From Xenorhabdus indica (GTDB lineage Bacteria; Pseudomonadota; Gammaproteobacteria; Enterobacterales; Enterobacteriaceae), in contig NZ_NKHP01000019.1 of assembly GCF_014467235.1 (NCBI RefSeq), positions 20,730-84,729 of the forward strand: DNA of 64,000 nucleotides, given 5' to 3'. Positions 1 through 9,752 of the stretch are shown one piece after another. Each line of letters starts with the position of its first letter. The stretch's first letter is position 1. The notes beneath the pieces were generated by a model, which was not told the origin of the DNA, did not search any database, and worked only from the letters and a program-made list of their open reading frames with translations. The position numbers were made by a program, and so were the translations under genes.

Positions 1-1268
1 TGAGTGGCGATGACTATACCACTTCTCAACTCTATTTCTGGCTCTGCTATTACTTCAGAAAAGCGGAATTGGTTATTGGTGATACGGTCATTCCTCTGCC
101 AGATTTTGACTTTGTACCGGTCGGATTCGAACGGGAAGATGCCCTGTTGCCTTATCCTAAAAATGCTTATATGGGATATCGCATTTTGCAGGAATATTTC
201 TGTTTTGCGGAAAGTTTTCTGTTTTTTGACGTTAAGGGATTCCCTGAACTGTCTGAAGATCTCAAAACCAAAGATTTCAAACTGAATTTATATTTTTCTC
301 AGGCGTTACCCCCAGAAGCTAAGATTCGCCACGATACTTTCCGCCTGCACTGTACGCCGGCTATTAATCTGTTTCCGATGGACAGTGAAGCGATTGAACT
401 GAATGGCAGTCAGACGGAATACCCACTGAAGGCCAGTTATAGCTTTCCGGATAACTACGATATCTTTTCTGTAGATGGTGTTGAAAGTTGGCTGACGGGA
501 GAAAATGGAGAACGCAGTCGGGCACGTATCGGTGAACGGGTTTACACCCCGTTTGAAAGTTTCAATCATCAGATTGATAACGAAAATGAACACTCAATGC
601 GCTATTACCGTCTGCGAGTGAAAGAGTCACCTTTCCGCAGAGGATTGGAACATTTCATCTCATTTGTACGTGGCGATGAATCAGACCTGCTCAGGCTCAA
701 ATTAAAAGAAAACGTCTCTATCAGCCTGACGTGTACCAACCGTGAATTGCCGTTACAGCTTCGTGTCGGCGACATTAATTACCCCTCTATCGGCAGCCCG
801 TCATTTGCGACATTCCGCAATATCACGCGTCCGTCAGTACCGCTTTATCCGTTGCTGGATGGTGGTCTGCACTGGTCGTTGCTGTCAAATATGTCGCTGA
901 ACTACATGTCATTGCTGGATAAGAATGCGCTGAAACAGGTTCTGCGTACTTACGATTTCCCAAGTATTCACAACCGACAGTCCAAACGATCATCACAGAA
1001 ACGGCTTGATGCCATTGAAAAGATTGAGACAGAGCCAACAGATCGCCTGTTCCGCGGCCATCCTGTGCGTGGATTGCGTTCTACTTTGTATATCCGGCAA
1101 CAGGCATTCAGTTCGGAAGGTGAGCTGTATCTGTTCAGTACGATTCTGTCACGGTTTTTCTCACTGTATGCCAGCGTCAACGCTTTTCATATGTTGAAGG
1201 TAATCAATTTAGATAATCAGGAATGTTATGAATGGCCGGTACAGATAGGTCAACACTCGTTGATGTAA
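1..1268 (+). CDS. tssF: T6SS baseplate subunit TssF (VasA), 5' partial
   Basis: This is the C-terminal 421 or so residues of TssF, the baseplate wedge protein that works with TssG, TssK and TssE to dock the contractile tail on the membrane complex. The reading frame is open from base 3 with no start, so the gene is cut by the window edge; the family is usually about 580-620 residues. The stretch around RLHCTPAINLFP, preceded by a beta-rich region, is typical of TssF (Pfam T6SS_TssF/VasA). The gene overlaps tssG by 37 bases, and the following order is that of the Vibrio vas cluster. A TTG at 69 is an internal codon, not a start. Confidence 0.93.
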   Translation, partial: SGDDYTTSQLYFWLCYYFRKAELVIGDTVIPLPDFDFVPVGFEREDALLPYPKNAYMGYRILQEYFCFAESFLFFDVKGFPELSEDLKTKDFKLNLYFSQALPPEAKIRHDTFRLHCTPAINLFPMDSEAIELNGSQTEYPLKASYSFPDNYDIFSVDGVESWLTGENGERSRARIGERVYTPFESFNHQIDNENEHSMRYYRLRVKESPFRRGLEHFISFVRGDESDLLRLKLKENVSISLTCTNRELPLQLRVGDINYPSIGSPSFATFRNITRPSVPLYPLLDGGLHWSLLSNMSLNYMSLLDKNALKQVLRTYDFPSIHNRQSKRSSQKRLDAIEKIETEPTDRLFRGHPVRGLRSTLYIRQQAFSSEGELYLFSTILSRFFSLYASVNAFHMLKVINLDNQECYEWPVQIGQHSLM

Positions 1269-2284
1269 TCACTGAGCAAGATCCTGCCACACCACTGGCA
1301 TTGGACATCTCACGATACAACTTTTATCAACTGGTCGAATTGCTCAATCAGTTGGCGGTAGCGTGGGAAAAAACCGGGGAGACGGATCGGCCTGATCGTG
1401 AATCTGTCCGTTTTAAATCCAATGCCAGTCTGGCATTTCCTACTCGTGATGTGATTGCACTGAAGCAATCCAGGCAAGGGTATTTTGAGCTGGAAGTCTC
1501 TTTCATGGGGCTACATGGCAGCCAATCTCCTATGCCGGGTTATTACCTGGATTCACTGGCGTGGGAAGACGCACAGGGCGAAAACCGACTGACGGATTTC
1601 CTCAATCTGTTTAATCACCGCTTAATCACGCTCTTGCACCAGATTTGGCGGAAATACCGCTATTACATCTGCTTTAAGCAAGGCGGGGAAGATAGCTTCT
1701 CTCAGCGCATGTTCTCGCTGGTGGGATTGGGAAGTGATGTCAACCGCCGGATGCTGAACATCAACCACAGCAAAATGCTGGCGTATGCCGGGTTGTTGGC
1801 AAGCCCCGGTCGTTCACCGGAAGTGATCTGCAGCCTGGTTTCCCACTGTTTTGATTTGCAGGATGTCACTTTGCACGGCTGGCAATTCAGAAAAGTCATC
1901 ATCCCCGTTGATCAACAGAATCGACTGGGTGGCACGAATAAAGGGCAAAAGATTGGTGATACCGAACTGTCCGTATTGGGGCAGAACTTCACCATCGGAT
2001 CATGGATCGGGGATTACAGCGGAAAGTTTCTGCTCAGTATCAACAATCTGGCCCGTGATCGGTTCCTGTCATTTCTGCCGGACGGGAAGAACTATCTCCC
2101 GTTAGTGATGTTTATCTCTTTCGTCATGCGCAGCCAGTTTGCCTGGGAATTGCGTCTTGGCCTGGCGGAAAATCAGGTTAGTGGCATGGTGTTGGGGGCG
2201 AAGCAGAATAACCATCTGGGGTGGACCAGCTTTCTTGGTGAGCCAGAAAAGAAACCCTCTGTCACAATTTCAGTTATGGAATAA
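1232..2284 (+). CDS. tssG: T6SS baseplate subunit TssG (VasB)
   Basis: A 350-residue TssG, the second wedge component, forming a TssF2-TssG complex in the T6SS baseplate. Length and position directly after tssF fit the family. The region with FMGLHGSQSPMPGYY near residues 90-105 is the conserved N-terminal TssG block, and LFNHRLITLLHQIWRKYRY follows it. The start ATG lies inside the end of tssF, a 37-base overlap that suggests translational coupling. tagH starts five bases after the stop. Identity is secure from motif and context; the exact start is the first ATG in frame. Confidence 0.94.
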   Translation: MAGTDRSTLVDVITEQDPATPLALDISRYNFYQLVELLNQLAVAWEKTGETDRPDRESVRFKSNASLAFPTRDVIALKQSRQGYFELEVSFMGLHGSQSPMPGYYLDSLAWEDAQGENRLTDFLNLFNHRLITLLHQIWRKYRYYICFKQGGEDSFSQRMFSLVGLGSDVNRRMLNINHSKMLAYAGLLASPGRSPEVICSLVSHCFDLQDVTLHGWQFRKVIIPVDQQNRLGGTNKGQKIGDTELSVLGQNFTIGSWIGDYSGKFLLSINNLARDRFLSFLPDGKNYLPLVMFISFVMRSQFAWELRLGLAENQVSGMVLGAKQNNHLGWTSFLGEPEKKPSVTISVME

Positions 2285-2289
2285 CGACT

Positions 2290-3585
2290 ATGGAAAAATA
2301 TCAACCAACGCTTTCATTGCGGGTGCTCAACAGTGAGCAACTAGAGAGTGGTCGAGCCGCCAGTTACCAGTTTTCGACACAGGGCGGTACGGTCGGCAGC
2401 AGTGAAAGTCACTTGTGGTCTGTTCAGGACAGCCAGGGCAATATCCAGCCGTCACAATTCTCCATTCAATGGCGTGATGGTTCATTCTGCCTGCAAGTGC
2501 TTGCTGAGCCGGTACAGATAAATAATGCCCCATTAACACCGCAATCCGGTCTGATCCGTTTGCAACAGGGAGATCAGATTAAAGCGGGTAACTTGTCCAT
2601 CAAGATCCACATCAGTTTTTCTGAATCGGATCAGGTTGATCCTTCGACAGTATCACCGGAGGCGCTGGTTTCCAGTTACAGAAATCCGCTGGATGCCATG
2701 ATGGAAGGTGTATCGCTGCAAAAATCCGCGTTTGCCAGAGATGACAGTATTGCGCCAACCGTCATGCACCGTTTCAGCGATGATCCTCTCAGAGTACTTG
2801 ATAGTGAGAGTCTGACTACGTTGCAACCACAGGTTGAAGCCGATGATACGGAGCAGCTTTTGCCGCCGGATCATTATCAATCCCCCCCATTTGCTAACCC
2901 TATTTCTGATAACCGAGGCAGTGTTATGGATCAGGAGTTTCTTGACTTACCGGATATCGCTTCCGAGCGGCAGTACGAAGATATGGATGTTGATCATGTC
3001 GCCATTACCCCTTTGATGCGTGGGCTGGATACGCAGTTGCCTCTGCATGACACACAGCAGGCCAACGATTTTCTGCAAGAGATGGGTAAGACCATGAAAG
3101 CGGCAATCGAAGGGCTATTAGCGCTCCAGCGTGAACAGCACGGATTACGTGATAAACAGCTTCGTCCTATTGAGGATAACCCACTACGTCTGAATATGGA
3201 TTACGACACCACCATGCAGGTGATGTTTTCCGAGCAGAAAAGTCCGGTACACCTGTCAGCACCCGCTGCTGTAGCAGAAAGCTTGCATAATCTGCAACTG
3301 CATTATCAGGCCAACCGGACAGCGATTTCCGCGGCGTTGGATACCATGCTGGAAGCCTTTTCCCCTGAACAATTACTCCGCAGATTTTCACATTATCGCC
3401 GTAGTAATGAGGTCAGGAACAAAGATGCGTCCTGGGCGTGGGAAATGTACACCAACTATTACCGCGAATTAGCTTCCAGCCGCCAGCAGGGGTTTGAAAA
3501 GTTATTCCGCGAGGTGTACGAGCAGGCTTATGACCGCGCACTGCGTCAGGGCTTAGAGGACACCAGTGATGAAACGTTCCGGTAG
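2290..3585 (+). CDS. tagH: T6SS-associated FHA-domain protein TagH (VasC)
   Basis: A 431-residue protein with an N-terminal forkhead-associated domain (about residues 25-105; the GSSESHLW segment is where FHA domains bind phosphothreonine), a linker rich in acidic and polar residues, and a C-terminal helical region (about 240-420) of the TagH/ImpI family. In other T6SSs, FHA proteins take part in post-translational control through PpkA/PppA phosphorylation. No kinase or phosphatase gene is visible here, so any phospho-control in this cluster is unproven. The gene sits between tssG and tssJ as in vasABCD and overlaps tssJ by 17 bases. Confidence 0.9.
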   Translation: MEKYQPTLSLRVLNSEQLESGRAASYQFSTQGGTVGSSESHLWSVQDSQGNIQPSQFSIQWRDGSFCLQVLAEPVQINNAPLTPQSGLIRLQQGDQIKAGNLSIKIHISFSESDQVDPSTVSPEALVSSYRNPLDAMMEGVSLQKSAFARDDSIAPTVMHRFSDDPLRVLDSESLTTLQPQVEADDTEQLLPPDHYQSPPFANPISDNRGSVMDQEFLDLPDIASERQYEDMDVDHVAITPLMRGLDTQLPLHDTQQANDFLQEMGKTMKAAIEGLLALQREQHGLRDKQLRPIEDNPLRLNMDYDTTMQVMFSEQKSPVHLSAPAAVAESLHNLQLHYQANRTAISAALDTMLEAFSPEQLLRRFSHYRRSNEVRNKDASWAWEMYTNYYRELASSRQQGFEKLFREVYEQAYDRALRQGLEDTSDETFR

Positions 3586-4126
3586 TCAGCGCATATGGAC
3601 CACAGGGATCTTATTACTGTCAGTGATGTTACTGAACGGCTGTAGCAGCGCATGGAACGCCACTAAAAAAGTTGGGCAGGTCATTTGGGACCCTTCCACT
3701 CCTGTGGGAAGGCCGAGTGAACAAGCCTCAATCGCCAACATCACATTGCTGGCTGAACCCGATATCAACCCCAATGAAAGTGGTGAACCAGCGCCTGTTG
3801 AGATGAATCTGGTTTATCTCAGTGAAGATTCGCGTTTTCTGGCTGCCGACTATGACCAGCTTGAAAGTGACAAGCTCGAAAAAGCACTGGGGAAAAACTA
3901 CATCGATCATCAGGATTACACCCTGTTACCGGGGCAATATAAGCCGCTGGAAACAATCACATTGGAAAAGAAGAACCGTTACATCGGTGTCATCGTTCAT
4001 TATGCAGGCGTCAATCAGTCTGAATGGAAAAAGATCATCCGGGTAAAAGACATGGGTCGCCATTACAACATTTTGGTGCATGTCAGAAATAACGACGTCG
4101 AACTTAGAAAAGAGGAGGAAGAGTAA
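3569..4126 (+). CDS. tssJ: T6SS outer-membrane lipoprotein TssJ (VasD)
   Basis: A 185-residue lipoprotein that anchors the TssJLM membrane complex in the outer membrane and binds the periplasmic part of TssM. It begins with a basic N-terminus, a hydrophobic segment (about residues 12-22) and a lipobox LNGC with the lipidated cysteine at residue 25. The rest is the TssJ beta-sandwich. A GTG at 3566 lies just before the chosen ATG at 3569; the AGAGGA at 3555-3560 is 8 bases from the ATG and only 5 from the GTG, favouring ATG. The start overlaps the 3' end of tagH, and tssK follows two bases after the stop. Confidence 0.92.
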   Translation: MKRSGSQRIWTTGILLLSVMLLNGCSSAWNATKKVGQVIWDPSTPVGRPSEQASIANITLLAEPDINPNESGEPAPVEMNLVYLSEDSRFLAADYDQLESDKLEKALGKNYIDHQDYTLLPGQYKPLETITLEKKNRYIGVIVHYAGVNQSEWKKIIRVKDMGRHYNILVHVRNNDVELRKEEEE

Positions 4127-4128
4127 TC

Positions 4129-5481
4129 ATGCCAGGAAAAAATCGGGTGATTTGGCACGAAGGATTATTCATCAAGCCACAACATTTCCAACAACAACAA
4201 AAACACAATGATTATCTGGCTCATAGTCTTGTCTCCGTGTTAACAGCGTACGGTCATGGTTTCAGCTCCGTGAGTATCAATGATGATTTGCTCAAACTAG
4301 GACGCATCGGTATCACCGAAGCCAGCGGTATCATGCCGGACGGTACGGTATTTTCAGCACCGAGTCAGGATCTGCTGCCAAAACCGCTGGATATTGAAAA
4401 TATCAATGATCTGAAAAGTAAAGACGTCTATCTGGCATTACCGATGTCCAGCGATACCATTCGTGAAGTGGCTGATCGGGATGCTGAGATTCAAAGCGCG
4501 GTACGTTATCGCGAATTGCCGAGCGATATTCGTGACCTGCATACTAAAGGCGGTGATTCCTCCATTCTTAATCTTGCTCAATTGACTCCGGTATTGATGC
4601 AGGGTTCTGAAGATATGAGTGCCTACACTGCCATTCCGCTGTGCCGCATTAAAGAAAAGCAGAAAGATGGCACAATCGTTTTGGATAACGAATTTATCCC
4701 AACCTGCCTGTCCATTTTTGTCGCTGATAAACTAAAGCGCTTCATGGTGGAAATTGACGGGTTACTGACAGAACGTTCAAGAACATTGGCGAAACGCATC
4801 GGTTCTCCAGGTCAGCAGGGGGTTGCAGATGTGGCAGAATTCATGATGCTTCAACTGTTGAACCGCGTTCAACCTTTGTTCAATCATTATGCTAAACAAA
4901 CCGTCCTGCACCCGTTGCATCTGTATACCCAATTGATCCAAACCTGTGGTGAACTGAGAACCTTCACGGACGCAAGCCGTCTGCCGGGAAATATTCTGGC
5001 CTATGACCACAATAATCTGACAGATACTTTCCAAGACGCCATGCACGCCATCCGCGATGCACTGAACGTTGTTCTGACACCACGTGCAACATCAATTGCC
5101 CTGAAACAGAACGAAGGGGGCATTCGTGTCGCAACACTCCACGACAACGACTTGTTGCGCAAAGCCGAATTTGTTCTGGCTATCAGTGCCAGCACACCAC
5201 AGGAACAGTTGCGTCGTCAGTTCGTACAGCAAACCAAAGTCACGTCTATGGAACGTATCCGTGATCTGGTCAGCGTCCAGTTGCCCGGCGTACCACTGAT
5301 TGCGTTGTCCGCAGCACCTCGTCAGTTGCCATATCACTCTGGATATACCTATTTCCGTCTGGATCAGAAGAGTCCGGCATGGAAAGAGATCCAGCAGGGC
5401 AATTCCATCGCGTTCCACGTATCAGGGGATTTCCCTGACTTAGATATGCAGCTCTGGGCTATCAGGGGCGGTAAGGATTAG
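4129..5481 (+). CDS. tssK: T6SS baseplate-membrane connector TssK (VasE)
   Basis: A 450-residue TssK, the trimeric adaptor linking the baseplate to the TssL-TssM membrane complex. The N-terminal sequence NRVIWHEGLFIKPQHFQQQ is the family hallmark, and the length is usual. It is preceded by AGAGGAGGAAGAG at the end of tssJ, a good ribosome binding site. The stop lies in a duplicated 13-base unit that also contains the tssL start region. The gene order tssJ-tssK-tssL is conserved across T6SS clusters, and nothing in the protein appears truncated. Confidence 0.95.
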   Translation: MPGKNRVIWHEGLFIKPQHFQQQQKHNDYLAHSLVSVLTAYGHGFSSVSINDDLLKLGRIGITEASGIMPDGTVFSAPSQDLLPKPLDIENINDLKSKDVYLALPMSSDTIREVADRDAEIQSAVRYRELPSDIRDLHTKGGDSSILNLAQLTPVLMQGSEDMSAYTAIPLCRIKEKQKDGTIVLDNEFIPTCLSIFVADKLKRFMVEIDGLLTERSRTLAKRIGSPGQQGVADVAEFMMLQLLNRVQPLFNHYAKQTVLHPLHLYTQLIQTCGELRTFTDASRLPGNILAYDHNNLTDTFQDAMHAIRDALNVVLTPRATSIALKQNEGGIRVATLHDNDLLRKAEFVLAISASTPQEQLRRQFVQQTKVTSMERIRDLVSVQLPGVPLIALSAAPRQLPYHSGYTYFRLDQKSPAWKEIQQGNSIAFHVSGDFPDLDMQLWAIRGGKD

Positions 5482-5500
5482 TTATGAGGATTAGTCATGA
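5475..5500 (+). repeat. 13-bp tandem duplication over the tssK stop/tssL start
   Basis: GGATTAGTTATGA (5475-5487) is followed directly by GGATTAGTCATGA (5488-5500), with one mismatch. The first copy contains the tssK stop TAG and an ATG (5484) that opens a six-codon reading frame ending at TGA 5502-5504. The second copy supplies the real tssL ATG at 5497. The duplication therefore doubles the ribosome binding and start region. Confidence 0.85.
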
Positions 5501-6276
5501 GTGATATCAATGTTGACAGTCCGTCACTGGAAAAATTTGAAAAACAGGCTGAAACGCTGAGAACGTTTCAGCGCCAGTACCAGCTACCGTTACGTGGTGA
5601 AAGCCTTAACCCGATGATCGACGCAGCCACGCCTTTACTGGGGATGGTACTGCGTTTGCAGGACATGAGTGATCAGGCACTGCCAGATAAGCTTTACCAA
5701 CAGGTTGTTACTGACATTCGCGCTATTGAGCAGCTTCTGCAAACTAAAGGTTATGAACCCGGTGCGATTGTTTCATTCCGTTACGTACTGTGTACCTTCA
5801 TTGATGAAACCGCATTGGGGCACGGTTGGAACAGCCAGAATGGATGGTTGAAGCAATCACTGTTGGTGCACTTCCACAATGAAACTTGGGGCGGTGAGAA
5901 AGTCTTTGTGTTGCTCGAACGCCTGATGGGAGAGGCTCAGCGCTACCAGCATCTGCTGGAGTTCATTTACCTCTGCCTCTGTCTTGGTTATCGCGGACGT
6001 TACAAAGTCAGTACCCAGAAAAATGATGACTTTGATCGCTTGTTCCGCCGCTTGCAGCAACAGCTTCACTCACTGCGTGGAGAAGTACCGCCGACTACGC
6101 TGTATGTCAATATCAACGAGCAAGATACACGCTATCGCCTGAGCAGGCGTTTGAAAATCAAACACCTGCTTGTGATAAGCGTCGGTCTGCTGATTGCGAT
6201 TTATAGTTTTTATGCCATCCGCCTCGGTGATCAGACTCAAGACATATTAAAGCAGCTAAATAACTTATTAAGATAG
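5497..6276 (+). CDS. tssL: T6SS inner-membrane protein TssL, DotU family (VasF)
   Basis: A 259-residue TssL: a cytoplasmic DotU/IcmH-like helical domain (about residues 25-215, including FRYVLCTFIDETALG and the HFHNETWGGEKVF block) followed by a single C-terminal transmembrane helix at about 223-243. It binds TssM, TssK and TssE. There is no C-terminal OmpA/peptidoglycan-binding extension, so cell-wall anchoring would need another protein such as a TagL-type factor, none of which is visible here. The ATG follows GAGGA at 5486-5490, and clpV begins nine bases after the stop. Confidence 0.94.
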   Translation: MSDINVDSPSLEKFEKQAETLRTFQRQYQLPLRGESLNPMIDAATPLLGMVLRLQDMSDQALPDKLYQQVVTDIRAIEQLLQTKGYEPGAIVSFRYVLCTFIDETALGHGWNSQNGWLKQSLLVHFHNETWGGEKVFVLLERLMGEAQRYQHLLEFIYLCLCLGYRGRYKVSTQKNDDFDRLFRRLQQQLHSLRGEVPPTTLYVNINEQDTRYRLSRRLKIKHLLVISVGLLIAIYSFYAIRLGDQTQDILKQLNNLLR

Positions 6277-6285
6277 GAAGTCGCC

Positions 6286-8913
6286 ATGATTCAGATTGAT
6301 CTGCCCACTCTTGTAAACCGTTTAAATCCGATGACCCGTCATGCACTGGAAGCGGCGGCGGCATCCTGCGTCAGTCAGCAGCAACCTGAGATCACGGTTG
6401 CTCAGCTACTGCTTCAAATGATCGATACACCACTCAGTGATGTGCGTTTGATCCTTAATAAAGCAGACGTCGATAAAGATCTGCTGAAAGAGCAACTCGA
6501 TCAGGTGGTCACACATCATCAGGCGATTGTACAAACTTATCCGAACTTTTCTCCAATGCTGGTGGAATGGTTACAGGATAGCTGGCTGCTGGCTTCTACT
6601 GAGATGCAGCATACCGAACTGCGCAGTGGCGTAATGCTGATTGCCCTGTTGTTTAGCCCTCTGCGCTATCTGGCTCCGCAGTCTGCGCGTCTGCTGGCGG
6701 GCATTAACCGTGAACTGCTGCGCCAGAACTTTACTGAATGGACAAATGGTTCTGCCGAACAGCCTTTCAGTGTCAGCGATAAAGAGGGGCAAGGTGTACA
6801 CCCGGCAAACAGTGACAGCCTGTTGGCGCGTTTTACCCAGAACATGACTGAGCAGGCGCGTCAGGGCAAACTCGATCCGGTACTGTGCCGTGATAATGAA
6901 ATTGACCTGATGATCGACATTCTTTGCCGCCGCCGTAAAAACAATCCCATCGTTGTGGGTGAGGCGGGTGTAGGTAAAAGTGCCCTGATTGAAGGTTTGG
7001 CGCTGCGGATTATCAATGATCGTGTACCGGATAAACTGCGCAACAGCGAATTGCTGACTCTGGATCTCGGTGCGTTGCAGGCAGGGGCCGCAGTCAAAGG
7101 TGAGTTTGAAAAACGTTTCAAAGGCATCATGACTGAAATCCATCAATCATCTGTACCGATCATCCTGTTTATCGATGAAGCCCATACCTTGATTGGGGCA
7201 GGTAATCAGGCCGGCGGGCTGGATATCTCCAACCTACTGAAACCTGCACTGGCGCGTGGTGAACTGAAAACCATTGCTGCAACGACATGGGGCGAGTACA
7301 AAAAATACTTTGAGAAAGATGCGGCATTGTCTCGTCGTTTTCAGTTGGTGAAAGTCTCTGAGCCTAGTGCAGCAGAAGCAACCATCATTATGCGTGGCCT
7401 GAGAGCCATCTACGAGCAGGCACATGGTGTTCTGATCGACGATGAAGCACTGAAAGCATCAGCCATATTAAGTGACCGTTATCTCTCTGGTCGTCAATTG
7501 CCAGATAAAGCGATTGATGTTCTGGATACCGCTTGCGCCCGCGTAGCGATTAACCTGACATCGCCACCGCGTCAGATTTCTTCCCTGACGACCGAACTTC
7601 ATCAAATGCAGATGGAAATCGATGTGCTGGAAAGAGAACAACGGATGGGGCTGAACGAACATGCAGAAAGACTGGAAGAGCTGCAAAACCAGCAACAAGA
7701 GATCCAGGAACAACTGACCACACTGGAAAGCCATTGGCAGCAACAGCAAGAACTGGTGAAGCAGATCATCGAATTGCGCCGCCAACTGTTATCTGGTGAT
7801 GAAGCAGAAAAACCTGCGACAGAACCCGCCGATGAACCAGCTTTGATCGAAAAACTGGCTCAACTCAACGCACAATTGGCTGAACTTCAGCAGCAACAAA
7901 CACTGGTTTCTCCGCATGTGGACAAAACCCAGATTGCCGCTGTTATCGCGGAATGGACAGGGGTTCCGTTGAACCGTCTGTCACAGAGCGAATTATCAAT
8001 TGTGACTGAATTACCTATCCATTTGGGCCAAAGCATCAAAGGGCAGGAGATTGCTATTCAATACCTGCATAAACACCTGTTGACCGCGCGTGCTGATCTG
8101 CGTCGTCCGGGGCGTCCTCTGGGAGCATTCCTGTTGGTAGGGCCAAGTGGTGTCGGCAAAACCGAAACAGTATTGCAACTTGCCGAACTGATGTTTGGTG
8201 GCCGTCAGTACCTCACGACAATCAATATGTCTGAGTTTCAGGAGAAACACACGGTTTCACGTCTGATCGGTTCTCCTCCGGGTTATGTGGGATACGGAGA
8301 AGGCGGCGTGTTGACCGAAGCTATCCGTCAGAAACCTTATTCCGTTGTCTTGTTGGATGAAGTGGAAAAAGCTCACCCTGATGTCTTGAATCTGTTCTAT
8401 CAGGCATTCGATAAAGGTGAACTGGCAGATGGTGAAGGCCGTATCATCGACTGTAAAAACGTTGTGTTCTTCCTGACCTCCAATCTGGGTTACCAAACCA
8501 TTGTTGATTACGCCGAGCAACCAGAGCAGATCAATGATCAGCTTTACCCGGAACTGGCGGCATTCTTCAAACCTGCCCTGCTGGCTCGTATGGAAGTGAT
8601 CCCTTACTTGCCGCTTGGCCATGAAACGCTGAAGACTATCATTCGGGCCAAGTTGGACAGACTGGACAACCTGTTGTCACAGCGCTTCAACGCGGAAGTC
8701 ACCATCAGCGATGATGTGGCAGAAGAGATCCTGCAACGCGCTACCCGTGCGGAAAACGGTGCCCGTATGCTGGAATCCATCATTGATGGCGCACTGTTGC
8801 CACCGGTTTCACTATTGCTATTGCAGAAAATGGCAACAGGCACCCCAATCAGTGCCATTCGGTTAACCGTGGCAGAGCATGAGTTCCACGCAGAGGTTGA
8901 GGAGGCAGAATAA
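6286..8913 (+). CDS. clpV: T6SS AAA+ ATPase ClpV (TssH)
   Basis: An 875-residue Hsp100-type ATPase that disassembles the contracted TssB/TssC sheath for reuse. An N-terminal Clp domain (about 1-160) is followed by the first AAA+ module with Walker A G225-S232 (GEAGVGKS) and Walker B ending D297-E298. A coiled-coil, glutamine-rich middle domain covers about 430-560, and the second module has Walker A G619-T626 (GPSGVGKT). Full length and intact motifs indicate an active enzyme. Its stop shares a base with the ATG of the next gene (TAATG). Confidence 0.96.
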   Translation: MIQIDLPTLVNRLNPMTRHALEAAAASCVSQQQPEITVAQLLLQMIDTPLSDVRLILNKADVDKDLLKEQLDQVVTHHQAIVQTYPNFSPMLVEWLQDSWLLASTEMQHTELRSGVMLIALLFSPLRYLAPQSARLLAGINRELLRQNFTEWTNGSAEQPFSVSDKEGQGVHPANSDSLLARFTQNMTEQARQGKLDPVLCRDNEIDLMIDILCRRRKNNPIVVGEAGVGKSALIEGLALRIINDRVPDKLRNSELLTLDLGALQAGAAVKGEFEKRFKGIMTEIHQSSVPIILFIDEAHTLIGAGNQAGGLDISNLLKPALARGELKTIAATTWGEYKKYFEKDAALSRRFQLVKVSEPSAAEATIIMRGLRAIYEQAHGVLIDDEALKASAILSDRYLSGRQLPDKAIDVLDTACARVAINLTSPPRQISSLTTELHQMQMEIDVLEREQRMGLNEHAERLEELQNQQQEIQEQLTTLESHWQQQQELVKQIIELRRQLLSGDEAEKPATEPADEPALIEKLAQLNAQLAELQQQQTLVSPHVDKTQIAAVIAEWTGVPLNRLSQSELSIVTELPIHLGQSIKGQEIAIQYLHKHLLTARADLRRPGRPLGAFLLVGPSGVGKTETVLQLAELMFGGRQYLTTINMSEFQEKHTVSRLIGSPPGYVGYGEGGVLTEAIRQKPYSVVLLDEVEKAHPDVLNLFYQAFDKGELADGEGRIIDCKNVVFFLTSNLGYQTIVDYAEQPEQINDQLYPELAAFFKPALLARMEVIPYLPLGHETLKTIIRAKLDRLDNLLSQRFNAEVTISDDVAEEILQRATRAENGARMLESIIDGALLPPVSLLLLQKMATGTPISAIRLTVAEHEFHAEVEEAE

Positions 8914-9752
8914 TGAAACAGAGGCTGAAAAGCGCGTTAGCGTTATTGGAACATAACACCATTGAACAACTGGTTGACCATTTTTTGCTGGTGAGCCAAA
9001 GCTCGCGTTTTGATGCCCTTTTGGTTTTCCTGCTTAACATCAATGAAAACAGGCTGGAATGCTGTAATTTGCCAAACATCAATCTGCCAAACATTAGTCT
9101 GCCAGATCTGAACTTACCAGAACATCAGCAAACCAACTCTCGCAAGCTGCATGTGGATATTGATGATGTTAATAACCCATTGATACAAGTGTTGCGTAAG
9201 GGAACCCCAACGTTATGGGATTCCCTTAACCACGGGGCACGTATTGACGATATTCACTTCCGCACATTCATTGCAGAGCTGCCGCATAACTGCGGGTTGT
9301 ATGGTATTCCTCTGTTTGACCACAACGAACAAGCTTGCGGTGTGATTGCCATTTTTGCCGAAAATGTCAGCCATTTTACCAACAATGAAAACATGTTCGG
9401 CATCTATTGCCATGTTATGCAGCACCGTCTGAAAAAGTTGCAGGAGCTTGAACAACTGCGTGGGCAGTTACGCCAGATCCGTCAGGTATTTCAGGTCCAG
9501 CGCCAAAAAGAAAAACAATTGGATGAACTGCTTGCCTCCCTGAGTGAATCGAAAAACTCAAGGGCAGGCAGTATCTCCGTGGATTACAGTCACATCGATA
9601 ATCTGCCAAAGGCCATAGAAGAATTTGAAAGTGCCGTGTTGGTTCAACGTCAGCGTCAGTACGGCAATGACACCAGACTGATTGCTCAAAGTCTGGGCAT
9701 TGCTCAGCGCACGTTGGTTTACAAACTGGCAAAATACGGGTGTAGATTATGA
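8913..9752 (+). CDS. VasH-like T6SS regulator lacking the AAA+ domain
   Basis: A 279-residue protein at the exact place of vasH, the sigma-54 activator of V. cholerae T6SS. It keeps a GAF-like N-terminal domain (about 10-165), a coiled coil (about 170-215) and a Fis-type helix-turn-helix at the C-terminus (about 240-279, NDTRLIAQSLGIAQRTLVYK). The AAA+ module with its GAFTGA loop, about 240 residues in VasH, is absent with no frameshift or leftover. Without it the protein cannot remodel sigma-54 RNA polymerase; a role as DNA-binding modulator is inference. Residues about 50-70 contain a short LPN-type repeat (NLPNINLPNISLPDLNLPE). Its end overlaps vasI (ATGA). Confidence 0.75.
   Translation: MKQRLKSALALLEHNTIEQLVDHFLLVSQSSRFDALLVFLLNINENRLECCNLPNINLPNISLPDLNLPEHQQTNSRKLHVDIDDVNNPLIQVLRKGTPTLWDSLNHGARIDDIHFRTFIAELPHNCGLYGIPLFDHNEQACGVIAIFAENVSHFTNNENMFGIYCHVMQHRLKKLQELEQLRGQLRQIRQVFQVQRQKEKQLDELLASLSESKNSRAGSISVDYSHIDNLPKAIEEFESAVLVQRQRQYGNDTRLIAQSLGIAQRTLVYKLAKYGCRL

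Noticed and set aside
6571..7146. 191-codon minus-strand frame
   Set aside because: Antisense to the first AAA+ domain of clpV and without features of its own.
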